The notes: generated by a model not told the origin, from the letters alone. Shown: positions 1-12,398, counted from the stretch's first letter. The stretch is 64,000 nucleotides of DNA from Hippopus hippopus (GCA_946811185.2 OX328102.1:63815416-63879415); one strand, 5' to 3'. Numbers and translations: made by a program.

Positions 1-46
1 CACCCAAATTGTTTACTTTTTGCCAGTACTATGCATTTAAATGCAA

Positions 47-257
47 AATGACAAAATTTTGGACTGGATCAAATTGGAAGCATTTGCAGACGACAAATTA
101 AATGTCGCTAAAATGATTATTTCTCTCATAGGGCAGAAAACATTGTCAGAAAAGGAGAACATGGTGCTTACCAGCATTGTTTTCTTTTCCCAAAATGTTT
201 TCCAAAGTCTTCTTCCTTAGGATTGTTAAAAGTTGGGATTGTATGGTAAAGGGATAA
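47..257. mobile_element. TTAA-A foldback MITE, 5' end degenerate
   Basis: Long arm on the left (ACAAAATTTTGGACTGGATC), central palindrome decayed, short arm on the right ending ATGGTAAAGGG. The left terminus is not recognisable. Confidence 0.75.
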
Positions 258-427
258 TTTGTTGACAGAAAATGCTTTTGATTTCATCCAGTCAAAAAAT
301 TATGTAAAAAGTAAAAGGGCATAAAACTGTAGAAGCAAGATATGACAGGCAGAGTCTGTAGATTTTACAGAAGTGCCAAGATGTATTTGCTGATAACAAA
401 ATACATGCAAGAATTGTTCAGTCTTTT

Positions 428-845
428 TCAGACAACAATGTTTTAGACTGGACCAAATTGAAAGCATTTGCATATAACAAACTAAACATGACTAAAGAGC
501 TGAGCTTTCTCTTTGGAAATGTAGAAAACATTGTGGGAAAAGGAGAAAATGCCGGTTACCAGCATTTTCTCCTTTTCCCACAATGTTTTCAAAAGCTTTC
601 TTCCTAAGGGTTGTAAAAGCTCAGGATTGTGTGCTAAAGAGTTTACAAGACAACAAAATATTAGACTAATCCAAACTAATAGCATTCAGATGACAAATTA
701 ATTTTTATTTACAAGATGGGATTTGTCTTTGATGGGGTAGAAAACATTACGGGAAAAGGAGAAAATGCTGGTTACCAGCATTTTCTCCTTTTCCCATAAT
801 GTTGTCAAAAGCCCTCCTCAGGGTTGTTAAAAACAGGTAAAGTGT
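428..845. mobile_element. two abutting TTAA-A MITEs
   Basis: 428-643 and 640-845, both long arm then short arm. Both have near-perfect central palindromes around GGTTACC (near 557 and 774). The TTAA between them has decayed to GTTTACA. Confidence 0.85.
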
Positions 846-1182
846 AAATAGCTGTATAGGTGCGAGATAAGGAGCAGTTTTTAGCAGATATCTTAATATT
901 TATTACTAAATTTCCTTGATAAGCTGAAGTAGGAAAATATTATGTCAGTCACTTTGCTATCAGAATGACGGGGTTTTTGTGCATATGTTGTGGTTGAAAT
1001 GAAGTTTTTCCTTGTTTTAAAATGTTTATCAGCAAAATACAGGGCTATGGGTTTATAGAAGTCTAGAATTCAGGGAAATCTTGAGACAAATTGTTGATTG
1101 GTTGCAAGCATTTTATAATTTAGCAGCACTCATTTGTGAAATATAAACACTTAATGCATGTTTCACTACAATAAATCTTTTT

Positions 1183-1349
1183 AAGGGCTGTGTAGATCAA
1201 GATCAGACCAAACTAAACTTGCAGTCTGATCCTATATCTACAATTGTTTTGTTTAGAATCTGTGGACAAGTGCAACTTTTAAATTGCTCGCATAAGGGTC
1301 ATTTTTGCAGAATGAAAATGCCAGTTGGGTTTATTGGGTGCTCTGTGCC
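1183..1349. mobile_element. degenerate TTAA-B element
   Basis: GTGTAGATCAAGATCAGACC with GCAGTCTGATCC, then GGGTTTATTGGGTGCTCTG, abutting the TTAA-A copy at 1350. Similar core-only remnants lie at 11795-11865, 13160-13240, 29165-29220, 31845-31900 and 40625-40660. Confidence 0.65.
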
Positions 1350-1597
1350 TTAACTCGTAACCAAATGACAAAATTTTAGACCTGTGCAAATTGAAAGCAA
1401 TAAATTTTGCAGATGACAAATAAGATGTGGTTTGAATGATATGATTTGTCTTTGACAGGGTATAAAACATTGTGGAAAGTGGAGATAATGCTGGTTACAG
1501 AAAATGCAGTTTACCAGCATTTTCTTCCTTTACCACCATGATTTTAAGAGCCCACTTCTTTGGGCTATTTAAAACTTGAGATTGTGTGGTAAAGGGT
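1350..1597. mobile_element. TTAA-A MITE with internal duplication
   Basis: Starts TTAACTCGTAACC and ends TGTGTGGTAAAGGG. The loop region is duplicated (GGTTACAG followed by GTTTACCAGC), which breaks the palindrome. Confidence 0.8.
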
Positions 1598-1707
1598 GGA
1601 GATACATCTCAAAACCTTCCAGGTAATGTTAGAAGATTCAAACAAGATTCATCATCAGAGAAAACAGTTTTAGTCTTTTGATCTGATAAATCTGGTACTG
1701 GATTACA

Positions 1708-2163
1708 TTAACTCTTTACCATACAATCAAGTTTTAAGGTCCCTGAAAGAGATTGAAGGCTTTTGAAAACATTGTGGGAAATAGAGAAAATGCTGGTTAC
1801 CAGCATTTTCTCCTTTTCCCACAATGTTTTCTGTCCTTTCTGATAGAAACAATATCATTTGTGCCACACTGTATTTGTCATCTGCAAAAGCCTACAATTT
1901 GAATCTGTCTAGAATTTTTATTATGGAAGAGGGTTAACTTTATTACCAGATTACAGACTTTTAGACTCATCTAAATTGAAAATCATCTGCATTTGACAAA
2001 TTATTTTCAAATGCAGCTCAAGTGATGGGATTTACCTTTGAAAGGCTAGTAAAATTGTTGGACCAGGAGAAAATTATGACTTCCTCCTTGGCTCGTAATG
2101 TGTTTAATAAAAGCTTTCTTCTTCGGGATTGTAAAAGCATTGGATTTTCTGGTTAAGGATTAA
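1708..2163. mobile_element. two TTAA-A MITEs sharing one TTAA
   Basis: 1708-1937 (short-long, perfect palindrome near 1770-1832, TTAA at both ends) and 1934-2163 (long-short, old). The TTAA at 1934-1937 serves as end of the first and start of the second. Confidence 0.88.
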
Positions 2164-2204
2164 GTATATGTTGAAAAAATGAGTGTAAATGAATCTAATA
2201 CTCT

Positions 2205-2414
2205 TTAACCCTATACCACACAATCCTGAGTTTTAACAACCCTGAAGAAAAAGGGTTTTGAAAACATTGTGGGAAATAGAAAAAATACTTGTAGCCTTTT
2301 CGGTATTTTCTCCTTTTCCCACAATGTTTTCTTACCTTTCAGAGCTACAATTAATATGTCTGCTAATGCTTTCAATTTGGACCAGTCTAAAATTTTGTTG
2401 TTTGGTAAAGGGTT
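2205..2414. mobile_element. TTAA-A MITE, short-long
   Basis: TTAACCCTATACCACACAA at the left, TTTGGTAAAGGGTT at the right. Palindrome centre diverged (TTGTAGCCTTTTCGG). Confidence 0.85.
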
Positions 2415-3177
2415 GGCAGATAACTTTTTTGGGTCTCTTTGGAAAGCATTATTGCAAATTTAGAGTTTACCTTGAGTAAACTGGTTTTATTTGCTTCTTC
2501 CACAATGTTTTCACTTGTACAATCATGTTTTATACCTTAATCCGTGTTGATTATCTTTAGTTTACAAGTTTTTACATTCTTCTTCAACAATGTTGTTGTT
2601 GAAGCTTAATAATTTAATGATGTTATTAGACAAAGAATTATTCCTCATGTATTTGGCAATTTACCAGATTTATTTGATAATTTTAATAAGAAACCTGCTT
2701 TTATTTGTTGTACTGATGGTTTCTTGTTTTATATTCACATTGAGGGCTTTTATCTTTACATTGAGGGTAATCAAAACAATTTTTTTTGGGCAGTTATTGT
2801 TACTTTAATCCATGTTGATTATCGGTATTTTACAAGAAGTTATGAAAGTCTTTTGTGAATGTCGTCAGCTGCAATTATTATTCCAGTACTTGGCAACTTA
2901 CCACATTTACATATGATAATTTTAATAAGAAACCTGCTTTTATTTTGTTAAACTGTTGGCTGTATCTTCACATTTAGGGCTTTATCTTTAGATAGAAGGC
3001 TTGTGCACCAGATAAATCCCATATTTTCAAAGTTTTTACATAGGGTTTATTATGGCTTTGGCATTTAGAGTAGAACTTTGTCCGAAATAAAAAATTCGGC
3101 TGTTTTTAAAAAAAAAAAAATCAAATTATTGTTGTAGCCCTGGCATTGTCTGCATCAATGTTATGGATTGTGTTGTG

Positions 3178-3372
3178 CTAAAACTTTGACATTTTGTTAT
3201 GTCTTTGTCATTAATGAAGATATTAACTTCAAACTTGGACAAGTTGTTCACTGTCAAAAGGGGAACCAATTCAACAGGGGCAGGTAACCATTAAAATGTT
3301 TTTGACACAGTCTCTCCAAAAGCAACTGCAGGCGAGCGTTGGCACCCCCATGTGGTGCTCTTGTTTGTTTTT
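3178..3372 (+). repeat. family F dispersed repeat
   Basis: TGTCATTAATGAAGATATTA, AAAGGGGAACC, TTTTTGACACAG, GCGTTGGCACC and the terminal ATGTGGTGCTCTTGTTT. Other copies: 15757-16072, 17230-17390 with 19216-19463, 35283-35475, 46372-46515 and 54187-54490. Confidence 0.82.
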
Positions 3373-3576
3373 GATACATCTTTACTGTTTCTGTGATCAC
3401 TTGAAAAAAATTGAAGCTTTTCTGCGACTTTCCAAGAAAAAACTGCTTCAGAAAGATACAGGCACACACACACACACAAAAGGAGGAATAGACAGCATTA
3501 AGTAATTTCTGTCTGCGTGAATTCGAAGCATATCAACTCAGTCACGATTTGTAGGCATCACATAATTTGTAGAGAT

Positions 3577-4010
3577 TTAACCCTTTACCACACAATCCCA
3601 AGTTTTAACAACCCTTTGAAAGATAGCTTTTGAAAACATTGTTGGAAAAGGAGAAAATGCTGGTAACCAGCATTATCTCCTTTACCAACATTGTTTTCTA
3701 CCCTCTCAAAAAGGTATTCAGTCATAAAACCACATTCAAATTGTCATCTACAAATGCTTTGAAATTGGACTAATCTGTAATTTTGTTGTTTGGTAAAGAG
3801 TTAACCCTGTACTAAACAATTGCATGTTTTTTACAGCTTGAGGTAGAAATCTTGTAAACATTGTGGGAAAATGAGAAAATTTCTGTCACCTGCTTTCAAA
3901 TGCAGATTTTTTTTTTTTCAGAAATCTTATTTGTCTGCAAAAGCTTACAATTTTTTTTTTTGGGGGGGGGGGGGGGGTTGTCTGAAATTTTATTGCCTGG
4001 TAAAGTATTG
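3577..4010. mobile_element. two TTAA-A MITEs sharing TTAA 3801-3804
   Basis: 3577-3804 is intact, short-long, TTAA at both ends. Its palindrome carries the matched change GTTGG/CCAAC on both arms. 3801-4010 is a decayed copy interrupted by T and G runs (3950-3977). Confidence 0.87.
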
Positions 4011-4135
4011 AGAAGAAAAATTGGTTGTATAATGAAGAAAAATACAACAGAATGAAAGTGTATTGCTAATTGGTATGCATGGAATTTACATTAAACAAAA
4101 AACTTACCATTGCATTTGTGAAATGTTTGGTTAAG

Positions 4136-4347
4136 TAAATCCTTTACTACGCAATTCTGAGATTTAATGATCCTGAGGTAGAAGGTCTTTTGAAAACATA
4201 GTGGTAAAAGGAAAAAATGCTGGTAAACAGCATTTTCTCCTTTTACTATGTTTTCTACCCTTCCCAACACAAGTTTCTGTCTTTGAGTTATATTTGTCAA
4301 CTACAAATGCTTTCAATTTGGACAGAAGCAAAATTGTGTAAAGTGTT
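4136..4347. mobile_element. TTAA-A MITE with arm-matched CATAGT/ACTATG
   Basis: Short-long copy. The family consensus CATTGT/ACAATG is changed on both palindrome arms to CATAGT and ACTATG. Confidence 0.82.
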
Positions 4348-4490
4348 TACTGCGGAGTTGGAGGGACATAACTTTGGACCTGCAGTGCAACAATTAAATC
4401 ACATGGAATGATGGATACTTGCAGTTTGTAAAAAAAAAGGGACAAAGGTATTGCCATTGAAGACATAAGTAGGCCTGATGGTTTCGCAAT

Positions 4491-4750
4491 AGCCCGGCCG
4501 GGTTGCTCAGTGGTTAGCGTATCCGACTTGTGATCTGGAGGTTGTTTTATACCCGGTTGAGGCAAACTTTCTTTCAGGTGATTTTTCGCCTCTCACCTCA
4601 GATGCATGTGAGAAAAGTAGACAGTGACTTAGAAAAAAAATTGTGTCAGTACTGGTGTGAGAAAGCCAGGAAAAACGTGTGTAGGTGCACTGACCACAGT
4701 GGTTTGACTCTAGCTGTTAAAATGGCGTTAAACTCCAATACAATAAATGG
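4491..4750 (+). mobile_element. tRNA-derived SINE, family S1a
   Basis: tRNA-like head with box A (GGTTGCTCAGTGGTTAGC) and a weak box B, then a tail shared with 8690-8945 and ending TTAAACTCCAATACAATAAA. Confidence 0.8.
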
Positions 4751-4832
4751 TTTTTGAAAAGATTGAAAAGGATAGATTCAAGATCAGACTGCATATTCAA
4801 AATGAATTGTAGTTATAATGGACACTCCATGG

Positions 4833-5062
4833 TTAACTCTTTACTTCATGACAAAATCTTCGACTTGTTCAAATTAAAAGGATTTGCAGACGACAACTTC
4901 AATGTGGTTCAAATGAAGGAATTTGTCTTTGAAAAGGGTAGAAAACATTGTGGGAAAAGGAGAAAATGCTGGTTACCAGCATTTTCTCCTTTTCCCATAA
5001 TGTTTTCAAAAGGCTTTTTTTTCTGGTTCGTTAAAACTCAGGATTGTGTGGTAAAGGGCTAA
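4833..5062. mobile_element. TTAA-A MITE, long-short
   Basis: TTAACTCTTTACTTCATGAC at the left, TGTGTGGTAAAGGGC at the right. Central palindrome almost perfect around GGTTACC. Confidence 0.9.
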
Positions 5063-5171
5063 TAATTTACAGAAATAGACTGTCTGGTCCAAAAATAGAT
5101 GAGGTTATTTCTCTATCTCTTGAAACAGTTTACATTTTTTACTGACTACTTTGAAAACAATTTTCATCAGT

Positions 5172-5840
5172 TTAACCTATTACAAAACAATCCCAAGAAT
5201 TAACAACATTGAGGAAGAAAGCTTTTTGAACAAACACATGTTTTTTACCCTTTCTGGGTAAACAGCATCTTCTCCTTTTTCCAAAATGTTTTCTACCCTT
5301 CCCCCAAAAAATTTCAATGTATGAGCTGCATTTATTTTGTCGTCTGCGAATGCTTTCAATTAAGATAGGTGTATAGAATTTTGTCATTTGATAGATAGTT
5401 TGGCCTTTTCCAGATGGCAAAACTATAGACTTGTCCAAATTGAAAACATTTTTAGACAAGAAATTAAATGTGGCCCAAGTTATGGAATTTGTCTGTGATA
5501 GGGTAGAAAACATTGTGGGAACAGGATAAAATGCTGGTTAACAACATTTTTTCCTTTTCCCACATTGTTTTTCAAATGGCCTCTTTCTCAGGGATGTTGA
5601 AACTTGGGATCCTAGGTAATGTGTTCGACCCATACCAAACAACAAAATTATATATGTGTCTCAAATGTAAAGAATTTGCAGACGACAAACTGAATGTGGT
5701 GTCATTGAAAGGGAAAAAAAAACATTGTGGGAAAAGGAGAAAATGTTGGTTAACAACATTTTCTCCTTGTCCCACAATGTTTTCAAAAAGGTCATTTCCT
5801 GAAGGTCATTAATACTCGGAATTATGTGGTAAAGGGCTAA
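5172..5840. mobile_element. cluster of three TTAA-A MITEs
   Basis: 5172-5400 (short-long, palindrome damaged), 5412-5625 and 5627-5840 (both long-short). The third has the matched substitution AAAATGTTG/CAACATTTT where the family has GCTG/CAGC; the second has changed only one arm. Confidence 0.85.
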
Positions 5841-6249
5841 ACAAGCCCTGGAATTTATGAATGAAACCTCTTGAAAAGTGAATAAATATTTTGACAGCTA
5901 TTTTGGAAACCATCTTGACTGAGAAATGATGTTGCCAATAAACACAGGTTGTTTTGTTGTCTCATTTGATTAAAATTCTCAGAAAGCTTAAAACCCCAAT
6001 ACCTGCCAAAAATAAACAATGGGGAGTTAAAATGCATTTAGACTTAAATCGTAACATTTTAAAGATGACAATCTGTCATTGTGTGGTCAGTCCGTTCCAG
6101 GTTACCAACATTTTCTCCTTTTTCCAAAATGTTTTCGAAAACTTTCTCCAGCATGGCCATGTATTATTCAAAATTTTTTTAGGGTTAATTCATTAATGTT
6201 AATGTCTTGAAGCAGATCAATTTTGAAAAGTGATAGGTATTTCTCTTTT

Positions 6250-6545
6250 TTTGTTGTTTGATTGTATTGTGTTTAACACCTTTTTAACATTATTTCAGTT
6301 ATATCACTGTGGCAAGTGCATCTATCCATGCTTTTCTGGAGTTTCTTTTACCAGTACGCTGCACAATATTCTTTCCAAGCCACTGGCTGCTTTCCCACAT
6401 AACCATTGTGGAAACATTGGTCAGCAGTGAGAGGAATGAATTCTGTTGCATCATCAATCCTTGAAATTGTCCAAGCTGGGGATCAAACCAGCGATCCCCT
6501 GTTCTCAAGTCCTGTATGCTACCAACTGAGCTACTAGGGCTTGGC
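6250..6545 (-). mobile_element. tRNA-derived SINE, family S1b
   Basis: Reverse strand: AGTAGCTCAGTTGGTAGC head, box B GGTTTGATCCCC, body with GGATTGATGATG, CACAATGGTTATGTGGGAAA-type segment and AAACACAAT tail. Confidence 0.85.
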
Positions 6546-6770
6546 TCTCCTATTTTATAGCCACTAATGGACCACATTTGGAAACTTGGGAAAAGTAGAA
6601 ATTTTCTGGAAATGTTCAAACTCTAGAAAAGTTGTGAATATTTTTTGACACTTGGCATGCATTTGAAACTGAAATGATGGAATCAATTAGTATACAATTA
6701 TATTTAAATTTTTATTTCGTGCTGTTGAGTCTCAAGATGGCAGGGCTTATTATAAATGACAAAAAAAACT

Positions 6771-6960
6771 TTAACCCTTTACCTCACTATCCTGAGTTTT
6801 AATGACTATGCAGAAAGAAGCATTTTGAAAACATTGAGGGAAAAGGAGAAAATGCTGGTAACCAGCATTTTCTCCTTTTCCCACAATGTTTTCTACTCCA
6901 TCAAAGAAAAATTCCATCATTTGAGCAACATTAAAATGTTTGTGGTTTGGTAAAGATTTA
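6771..6960. mobile_element. TTAA-A MITE with deleted long arm
   Basis: TTAACCCTTTACCTCAC start, near-perfect palindrome around GGTAACC, shortened long arm, TTGGTAAAGATTTA end. A short palindrome fragment of the same family lies at 6100-6160. Confidence 0.85.
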
Positions 6961-7146
6961 GTGAGACTTTCCAGGAGGAAATTTAAAACAATGTTTCTAT
7001 TTAAAAACTACAGACTTTGCATAATTGAAAGAACCTATTAATATGCTGGCCTTTTTGGACCAATTCTGTAAAATTCTGGCATCTTGGAAATTGCTTGTAA
7101 TGAGTGGTTTTGCCACAATGTTATCAGAACTGATATCTATTTTTTA

Positions 7147-7545
7147 GCTCCACTGGCCGAAGGCCAGCGGGCTTATGTCATGGCCCGGTGTCCGTCGTGC
7201 ATCCGTGCGTGTGTCCGTCTGTGCGTTAATTTTTTTTTTAAACTTCTTCTTCTCTGAAACTACCCATCCAAATTTGATGAAACTTCACAGAAATGATCCT
7301 GCCATGGTCCTCTTTAGAATTTCTTGAAAGAATTTGATTCCTTCAAAAACTCTGGTTGCCATGGCAACAAAATTGAAAAAAATTGAACATCTTTGAAAAT
7401 CTTCTTGTCTGAAACCATAAGGCCCATGGCTACCAAATTTGGCATGTAGCTTTATCTAATGGACCTCTATCAAATTCCTTCATATTATAGCCCTGGGGAC
7501 AAAATTGGCACTGCCCCGGAGATCACAAGTTTAATTTGGGCTTAT
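7147..7545. repeat. dispersed repeat beginning AGCTCCACTGGCC
   Basis: AGCTCCACTGGCCGAAGGCC, a short GTCCGTCGTGC/GTCCGTCTGTG run, then two copies of a CTTCTTCT(C/-)TGAAAC sub-repeat. I recognise this as a repeat style frequent in bivalve genomes; its class is unclear. Confidence 0.65.
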
Positions 7546-7971
7546 ATAGTGACTGAAATTTAAAGTAGTAATCAAGGGAAATAACTCCTGTTATACAAGA
7601 TAAAGTTTGTTACTATTTACTTCCCTTGATTATCAAACTGCACTTATACATTATTGGAGTTTGGTATTCAAGTTTTTTGGAGAGGAAATGTTCTGTTTTA
7701 AGGGAGAGTGATTTATTTTGATGCTAATGGTTATGCTCACATGAATGCAGTGTTTAATTTAAAGTAATGTTTCTATCACTCAGAACTTTACCTTTCATGC
7801 TAATGAATAAACCTGCTTGTATTCACTGACATTATCTTTGCATTTAAAAAGATATGACTTTTTGTTTGGCGGGCGGGGTGGAGGTTATGTTTTCAAAGTA
7901 AGTTTATTACCATACAGACTTTTTATGCTGTATGTCTCTGTCAATGCCAATTAAGCGCATGATACGTTAAG

Positions 7972-8203
7972 TTTACTCTTTAAGAAATGACAATTTTTTT
8001 TTTACTGTACCAAGTTTAAAGCCATTGCAAAAAGACGAATTGAATGTAGCTTAAATGACTATTTCTGTCTTTGATAGGTTAGGAAACCTTGTGGAAAAAG
8101 GAGAAAATACTGGCTGACAACATGTTGTTCTTTTCTCACAATGTTTTTGAAAGCCTTCTCTTTCAGGGTCATTAACACTTCGATTTGCATGGTAAAGGGT
8201 TAA
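7972..8203. mobile_element. TTAA-A MITE, long-short, old
   Basis: Ends ATGGTAAAGGGTTAA (TTAA 8200-8203). The left arm carries a T run; the palindrome is recognisable but diverged. Confidence 0.7.
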
Positions 8204-8321
8204 AAAGCCAGTGGAGTGATACAGGGCCATCATGGCCCTCTTGTTTTTACTTTCTAGTTATCAATGTTTCTAAAGGATTTTTGAAAGTCATCTACCGCAA
8301 TTTTATTTGCAAAATAGGGAG

Positions 8322-8660
8322 TTTACCCTATACCACACAATCCTGACTTTTAAGGACCCCAAGGAGGAGGACTTTTAAATTTTCTTCTTTTCCCACAATG
8401 TTTTCTACACTTTCAATTTGTCATCTGTAAATGCTGTAAATTTGGATCTGTCTTAAATTTTGTTGTCTGGTAAAGAGTTAACTCTGAATCAAAGATTCCT
8501 AGGGTTAGGATTATTGAAGGTAGACAACAAAATAAATACAGCACAAATGTTGTGAATTGTCTTAGTAAGGGTAGAATTCAATTTGGAAAAGAAAAAGGAG
8601 AAAATGGTGGTAACCATGATTTTTGTCCATTTCCCACCATATTTCATAAAGTTTTCACAT
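8322..8660. mobile_element. TTAA-A MITE plus second degenerate copy
   Basis: 8322-8481 lacks one palindrome arm but keeps TACCACACAATCC and GGTAAAGAGTTAA. A second decayed copy follows with AGGAGAAAATGGTGGTAACC at about 8600. Confidence 0.7.
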
Positions 8661-8689
8661 TTTGGGGCTGCAGGTTTGTGTCAAGAGAA

Positions 8690-8945
8690 GCTGGCCAGGT
8701 AGCTCTGTGGTAGCTCTGTGGTTAGCCTATCTGACTCATGACCTGGGTTTGATACCAAGTTGAGGCAAATTTTCTTTCAAGCGATTTTTTGCCTCTCATC
8801 TGATGCTTGTTAGAAAAGTAGTCAGTGACTTGGAAAGAAAGTTGTGTTACTTCTGGTGTGAGAAAGCTAGGAAAAACATGCGTAGGTGCACTGATTGCAG
8901 TGATATGACATAAGCGGCTAAAAGGAGTTTAACTCCAATACAAAC
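8690..8945 (+). mobile_element. tRNA-derived SINE, family S1a
   Basis: TAGCTCTGTGGTTAGCC head, GGGTTTGATACCA box B, tail GGTGTGAGAAAGCTAGGAAA ending AACTCCAATACAAACAAAC. Confidence 0.82.
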
Positions 8946-8984
8946 AAACAAGCAAACAAATGAACTTCTTCTTCATATTGAAGG

Positions 8985-9345
8985 CACTTCTAGAAAAAAA
9001 CAATAAATGTGGCTCAAATGTTGTGATTTGTGTAAGAAAGCGTAGAATACATTTTGGGAAAAAAAGGAGAAAATGCTCGTAATTACGATTTTTGTCCATT
9101 CCCCACAATGTTTAACTCTTTATTAGACTACAAAATTTTAGCCTTATCCAAATAGAAAGCATTTGCAGTTGACAATTCCAGTTGACAGTATGGCTCAAAT
9201 GGTGCAATTTTTCTTTGATAGGGTTGAAAACATTGAGGGAAAAATAGAAAATGCTGGTTACCAGCATTTTCTCCTTTTCCCACAAAGTTTTCAAAAAGCT
9301 TCTTTCCCAGGGTTGTTTAAAGTTGGTAATGTGCAGTAAAGGGTT
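8985..9345. mobile_element. degenerate TTAA-A fragment and intact long-short copy
   Basis: 8985-9110 is a decayed fragment similar to 8520-8655. 9112-9345 begins TTAACTCTTTATTAGAC and has a good palindrome around GGTTACC. Confidence 0.8.
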
Positions 9346-9775
9346 TATAAAGTTTTTACACTTCTAGACTGCAGGTTTGTTTCAAGAGGTAAAAATGTTA
9401 GCTGCCGCAAAAACCTTTAGAAATTCTATCTTTGAGATATAGGTGTAACCTGAACTTGGTTTTCATGGAAGCTGGTGGAACTATTTATTGGAATTTAACA
9501 TATTTGTTTATAAGCTTTCAACACACTCGGTCTTATTTGATATACTGTAAGTGAATTAAATTATCTTTTTTTTTGTTTTTAAAAAAGTTTTCAATTTTTC
9601 TTTTCACTGATTGTATCTATATGTTAAAGATCTTGTCATTTTGTTTATGTAATAAGAATTCGAACTATTTTCTGGTGGAACAAAATAAGATAATTTGATA
9701 TGGAATAAATTAAGATACTTCTTCACATTTACCATGCAACTTGGGCAGTTGGCCTTGTTCATCAGTACTTATGTA

Positions 9776-9925
9776 AATAAACCCTTTACTAATCAATCCC
9801 TGCTTTTCACCATCCCAAAGAAGAAGTCTTTTGGAAACGCTGTGGGAATAATGGCAAATGTAGCCAGCATTTTCTCTTTTTTCCAGGATGTTTTGTACCT
9901 TTTCAAGGACAGGTCCTATGAGTTC
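9776..9925. mobile_element. truncated TTAA-A MITE
   Basis: AAACCCTTTACTAATCAATCC start and a partial palindrome (CCAGCATTTTCTC); the long arm is cut short. Confidence 0.65.
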
Positions 9926-10352
9926 AGGTGCTAAAAGTCATATAATTACACTATGAACCACTTTGTTGATAGCTAGATGAAGTAACTTGTTGCTCTCCTT
10001 TTGTGGAAAGGACTCCAGAAATTATTAAAAACCTTTTTAGTTGCAGTATCTTGTACTTTGTAGCATCAGAGATCAAAGGATCAAAATGCACTCTCTGTTG
10101 GGTCTGATCATTTTCTACACTGTGGGGTACCAAAAATTGCGCTTGATAGCCTTAGATTTCGACCTCTGAAATGCTCTCATAAATATTTTCTTGGGCAAGG
10201 CACTGTTTAACACCAGCATAGTATGTATGAAACTCAAGAAACTCAAGAGCAAGTAAATTGTCCATGACTTGTGATATGTCTGAAATACTTTTGAAAGTGG
10301 TGTTAGACATTCAGATAAATAGACTTGACCTTACCTGCTCCATATACATTAC

Positions 10353-10562
10353 TTACCCTTAGGCTGCTAAGCGCGACTTACTGACCTTTTGTGGATAGTG
10401 TAGATCAAGATCAGACTGCACGGAAGGTGCAGTCTGATCTTGGATCTGCACTGTCCGATAAGAGATATTTTTCTCCAAAAATTAAGTTTTAAGTAGCATT
10501 ATTTTGGTTTTTACTATTGGCTTGAAAGTTGCACTTAAGTTATTTAGTAGGATATGTGTTAA
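10353..10562. mobile_element. TTAA-B hairpin MITE, subtype 1
   Basis: TTACCCTTAGGCTGCTAAGC start and GGATATGTGTTAA end. Core hairpin GATCAGACTGCACGGAAGG with GTGCAGTCTGATCTTGG. Confidence 0.85.
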
Positions 10563-10751
10563 TACTCTACAGAAAGGTTATGTGAAGAGCACCATATACA
10601 GATCATTCTGTATTAGGCAAGTGCCCAAGATTAATATACTGAATTTTGTTTTAAGCCACTTTCAACATTGGTTAAGTAATATGACAGTGACAGCTCACAT
10701 ATTCATGTATTTCCTAGGTTTCACCAGTATTGGCGCATGTGCCCTAAGAAT

Positions 10752-11056
10752 ACTTTTTACAAAACAATCCTGTTTTTTAAGGACCCTGAAAAGAAACTGC
10801 TGGTAACAACCAGTGTTCTCTCCGCTTCTGACAATGTTTTCTTCCATTTCATAGACAGATCTCAGCATGTTAAAGTGTTAACCCTTTCTTGCATTAAAAG
10901 ACTTTGGACTCATCCAAACTCAAAGCATTTGCTTGCGACAATATAAATGTGTCTGAAAATAAATGGAAGGGAAGAAAACATTGTGGGAAATGTCCCCCAC
11001 TGTTTTCAAAAGCTTTCTTTAGAGAACATTAAAAGGATTGTGTAGTAAAAGGTTTA
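10752..11056. mobile_element. two TTAA-A MITEs sharing TTAA 10878-10881
   Basis: 10752-10881 is a short decayed copy. 10878-11056 is long-short with the middle of the palindrome deleted (ATTGTGGGAAATGTCCCCCAC) and TTAA at both ends. Confidence 0.75.
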
Positions 11057-11355
11057 AAACAGCTTGTACCGTAACAGGTCATGTGTCTTATGGTAAGCCA
11101 TAGAAATATGATGCCTGTACTGGGAAAATCATTGATTGTTGTCACTGAAATATTCCAGTGTTTTAGAATAATTTAGTATGTTGCAATATGATAGGGTTTT
11201 TTGTGTGTCATCACATTTATCAGTGCTTTTTGTGCTAGACTGTCCACCCCTTGCTGTGAAACAGTCTGGAATATTTCTGTATGGTTTTAGAATCCTACTG
11301 GCAGAAATTGTTAAGAACGGTTCTAAAATAATTTATGATAAGCTCTAGGATATTT

Positions 11356-11699
11356 GATCCCTTACCAAACAACTCCATGTTAAACAAACCTGCGGAAGAG
11401 GACTTTCAAAAATATTGATGGAAAAAGAGCAGATGCTGGTTACCAAAACATCTTTAAATAACAAGCTCATTAACTCATTTCCACAAATCCAGAGTTTTTA
11501 TAAAGCTGAAGAAGAAGGCTCTTGAAAACATTGTGGGAAAAGAAAAAAATGCTGGTAACCAGCATAATTTCTCCTATTCCCACAATGTTTTCCATACTTC
11601 AGAAATAAATCTAATCATCTGAACCACTTTTAAATTATCACCTGCAAATGCTACCTATTTGGACCAGTCTAAAATTTTTGTTGTGTGGTAAAGGGTTAA
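11356..11699. mobile_element. truncated and intact TTAA-A MITEs meeting at TTAA 11470-11473
   Basis: 11356-11472 is a left half only. 11470-11699 is a full short-long copy with TTAA at both ends and a palindrome around GGTAACC. Confidence 0.82.
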
Positions 11700-12042
11700 T
11701 TACTGATTTTATGCATTATGGACATTTTCAGCCAGGGAAAACAGCCTGGTTGTTGCTTTTTCGAGGTCGTTTTGGCAAGAATATGAGACACATTAGACTG
11801 GACAGTGAAGATCTAAGATCAGACTACAGTTTTTGTGCAATCTGATCTTGATCTACACTGCTCACTTAATCAGTTCCAGTGCTTTGAGGCTAATGTACGT
11901 AGAAGGGATGGAGTAATTTCCTGTCTAATATAAAAACACATGTTTGCTGAATTATAGAAATCGGAAATTGAATCTTAGAATGTTAAACAAAAATCTTGAA
12001 GTACGCAGAGTTCTTTGCTTTACCTAGAATTAATTTAATTAT

Positions 12043-12272
12043 GTAACCCTTTTGTTGATGGCAAATTTTGGAATCTTCTTAAATTTGAAATGTCAGCTGG
12101 TGATTCTAATTCAAAATCAGTACAAATGAGCTTTAGTTCTATGTAATAGTAGAAAACGTTATGGAAAAAGGAGAAAATGCTGGTTACCAGCATTTTCTCC
12201 TTTTCCCAAAATATTTTCAAAAGCCTTCCAACTCAGGGTTGTTAAAACTCATGATTGAGTTATAGAGGGATA
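12043..12272. mobile_element. TTAA-A MITE, long-short
   Basis: GTAACCCTTTTGTTGATGGC start. Near-perfect palindrome AGGAGAAAATGCTGGTTACC and its partner. Decayed right terminus. Confidence 0.8.
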
Positions 12273-12398
12273 AAACTTTATTGGTTTTCCCTTTTCCTTA
12301 CCAGTATTTTTCAGTAGACAGCTTTTGCAAATGAAATGTAGACTGCATTGAATTATGGAAATGGGGTACAGAGCTAAATATTTTATTGAAATTAAGTA

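Noticed and set aside
2590..2808. 72-codon Leu/Ile/Phe-rich reading
   Set aside because: Composition reflects T-rich DNA; no start context, splice partner or homologous motif.
4920..5040. Recurring short readings such as [15 protein letters not shown] across the window
   Set aside because: They are translations of the TTAA-A palindrome in either direction, not conserved proteins.
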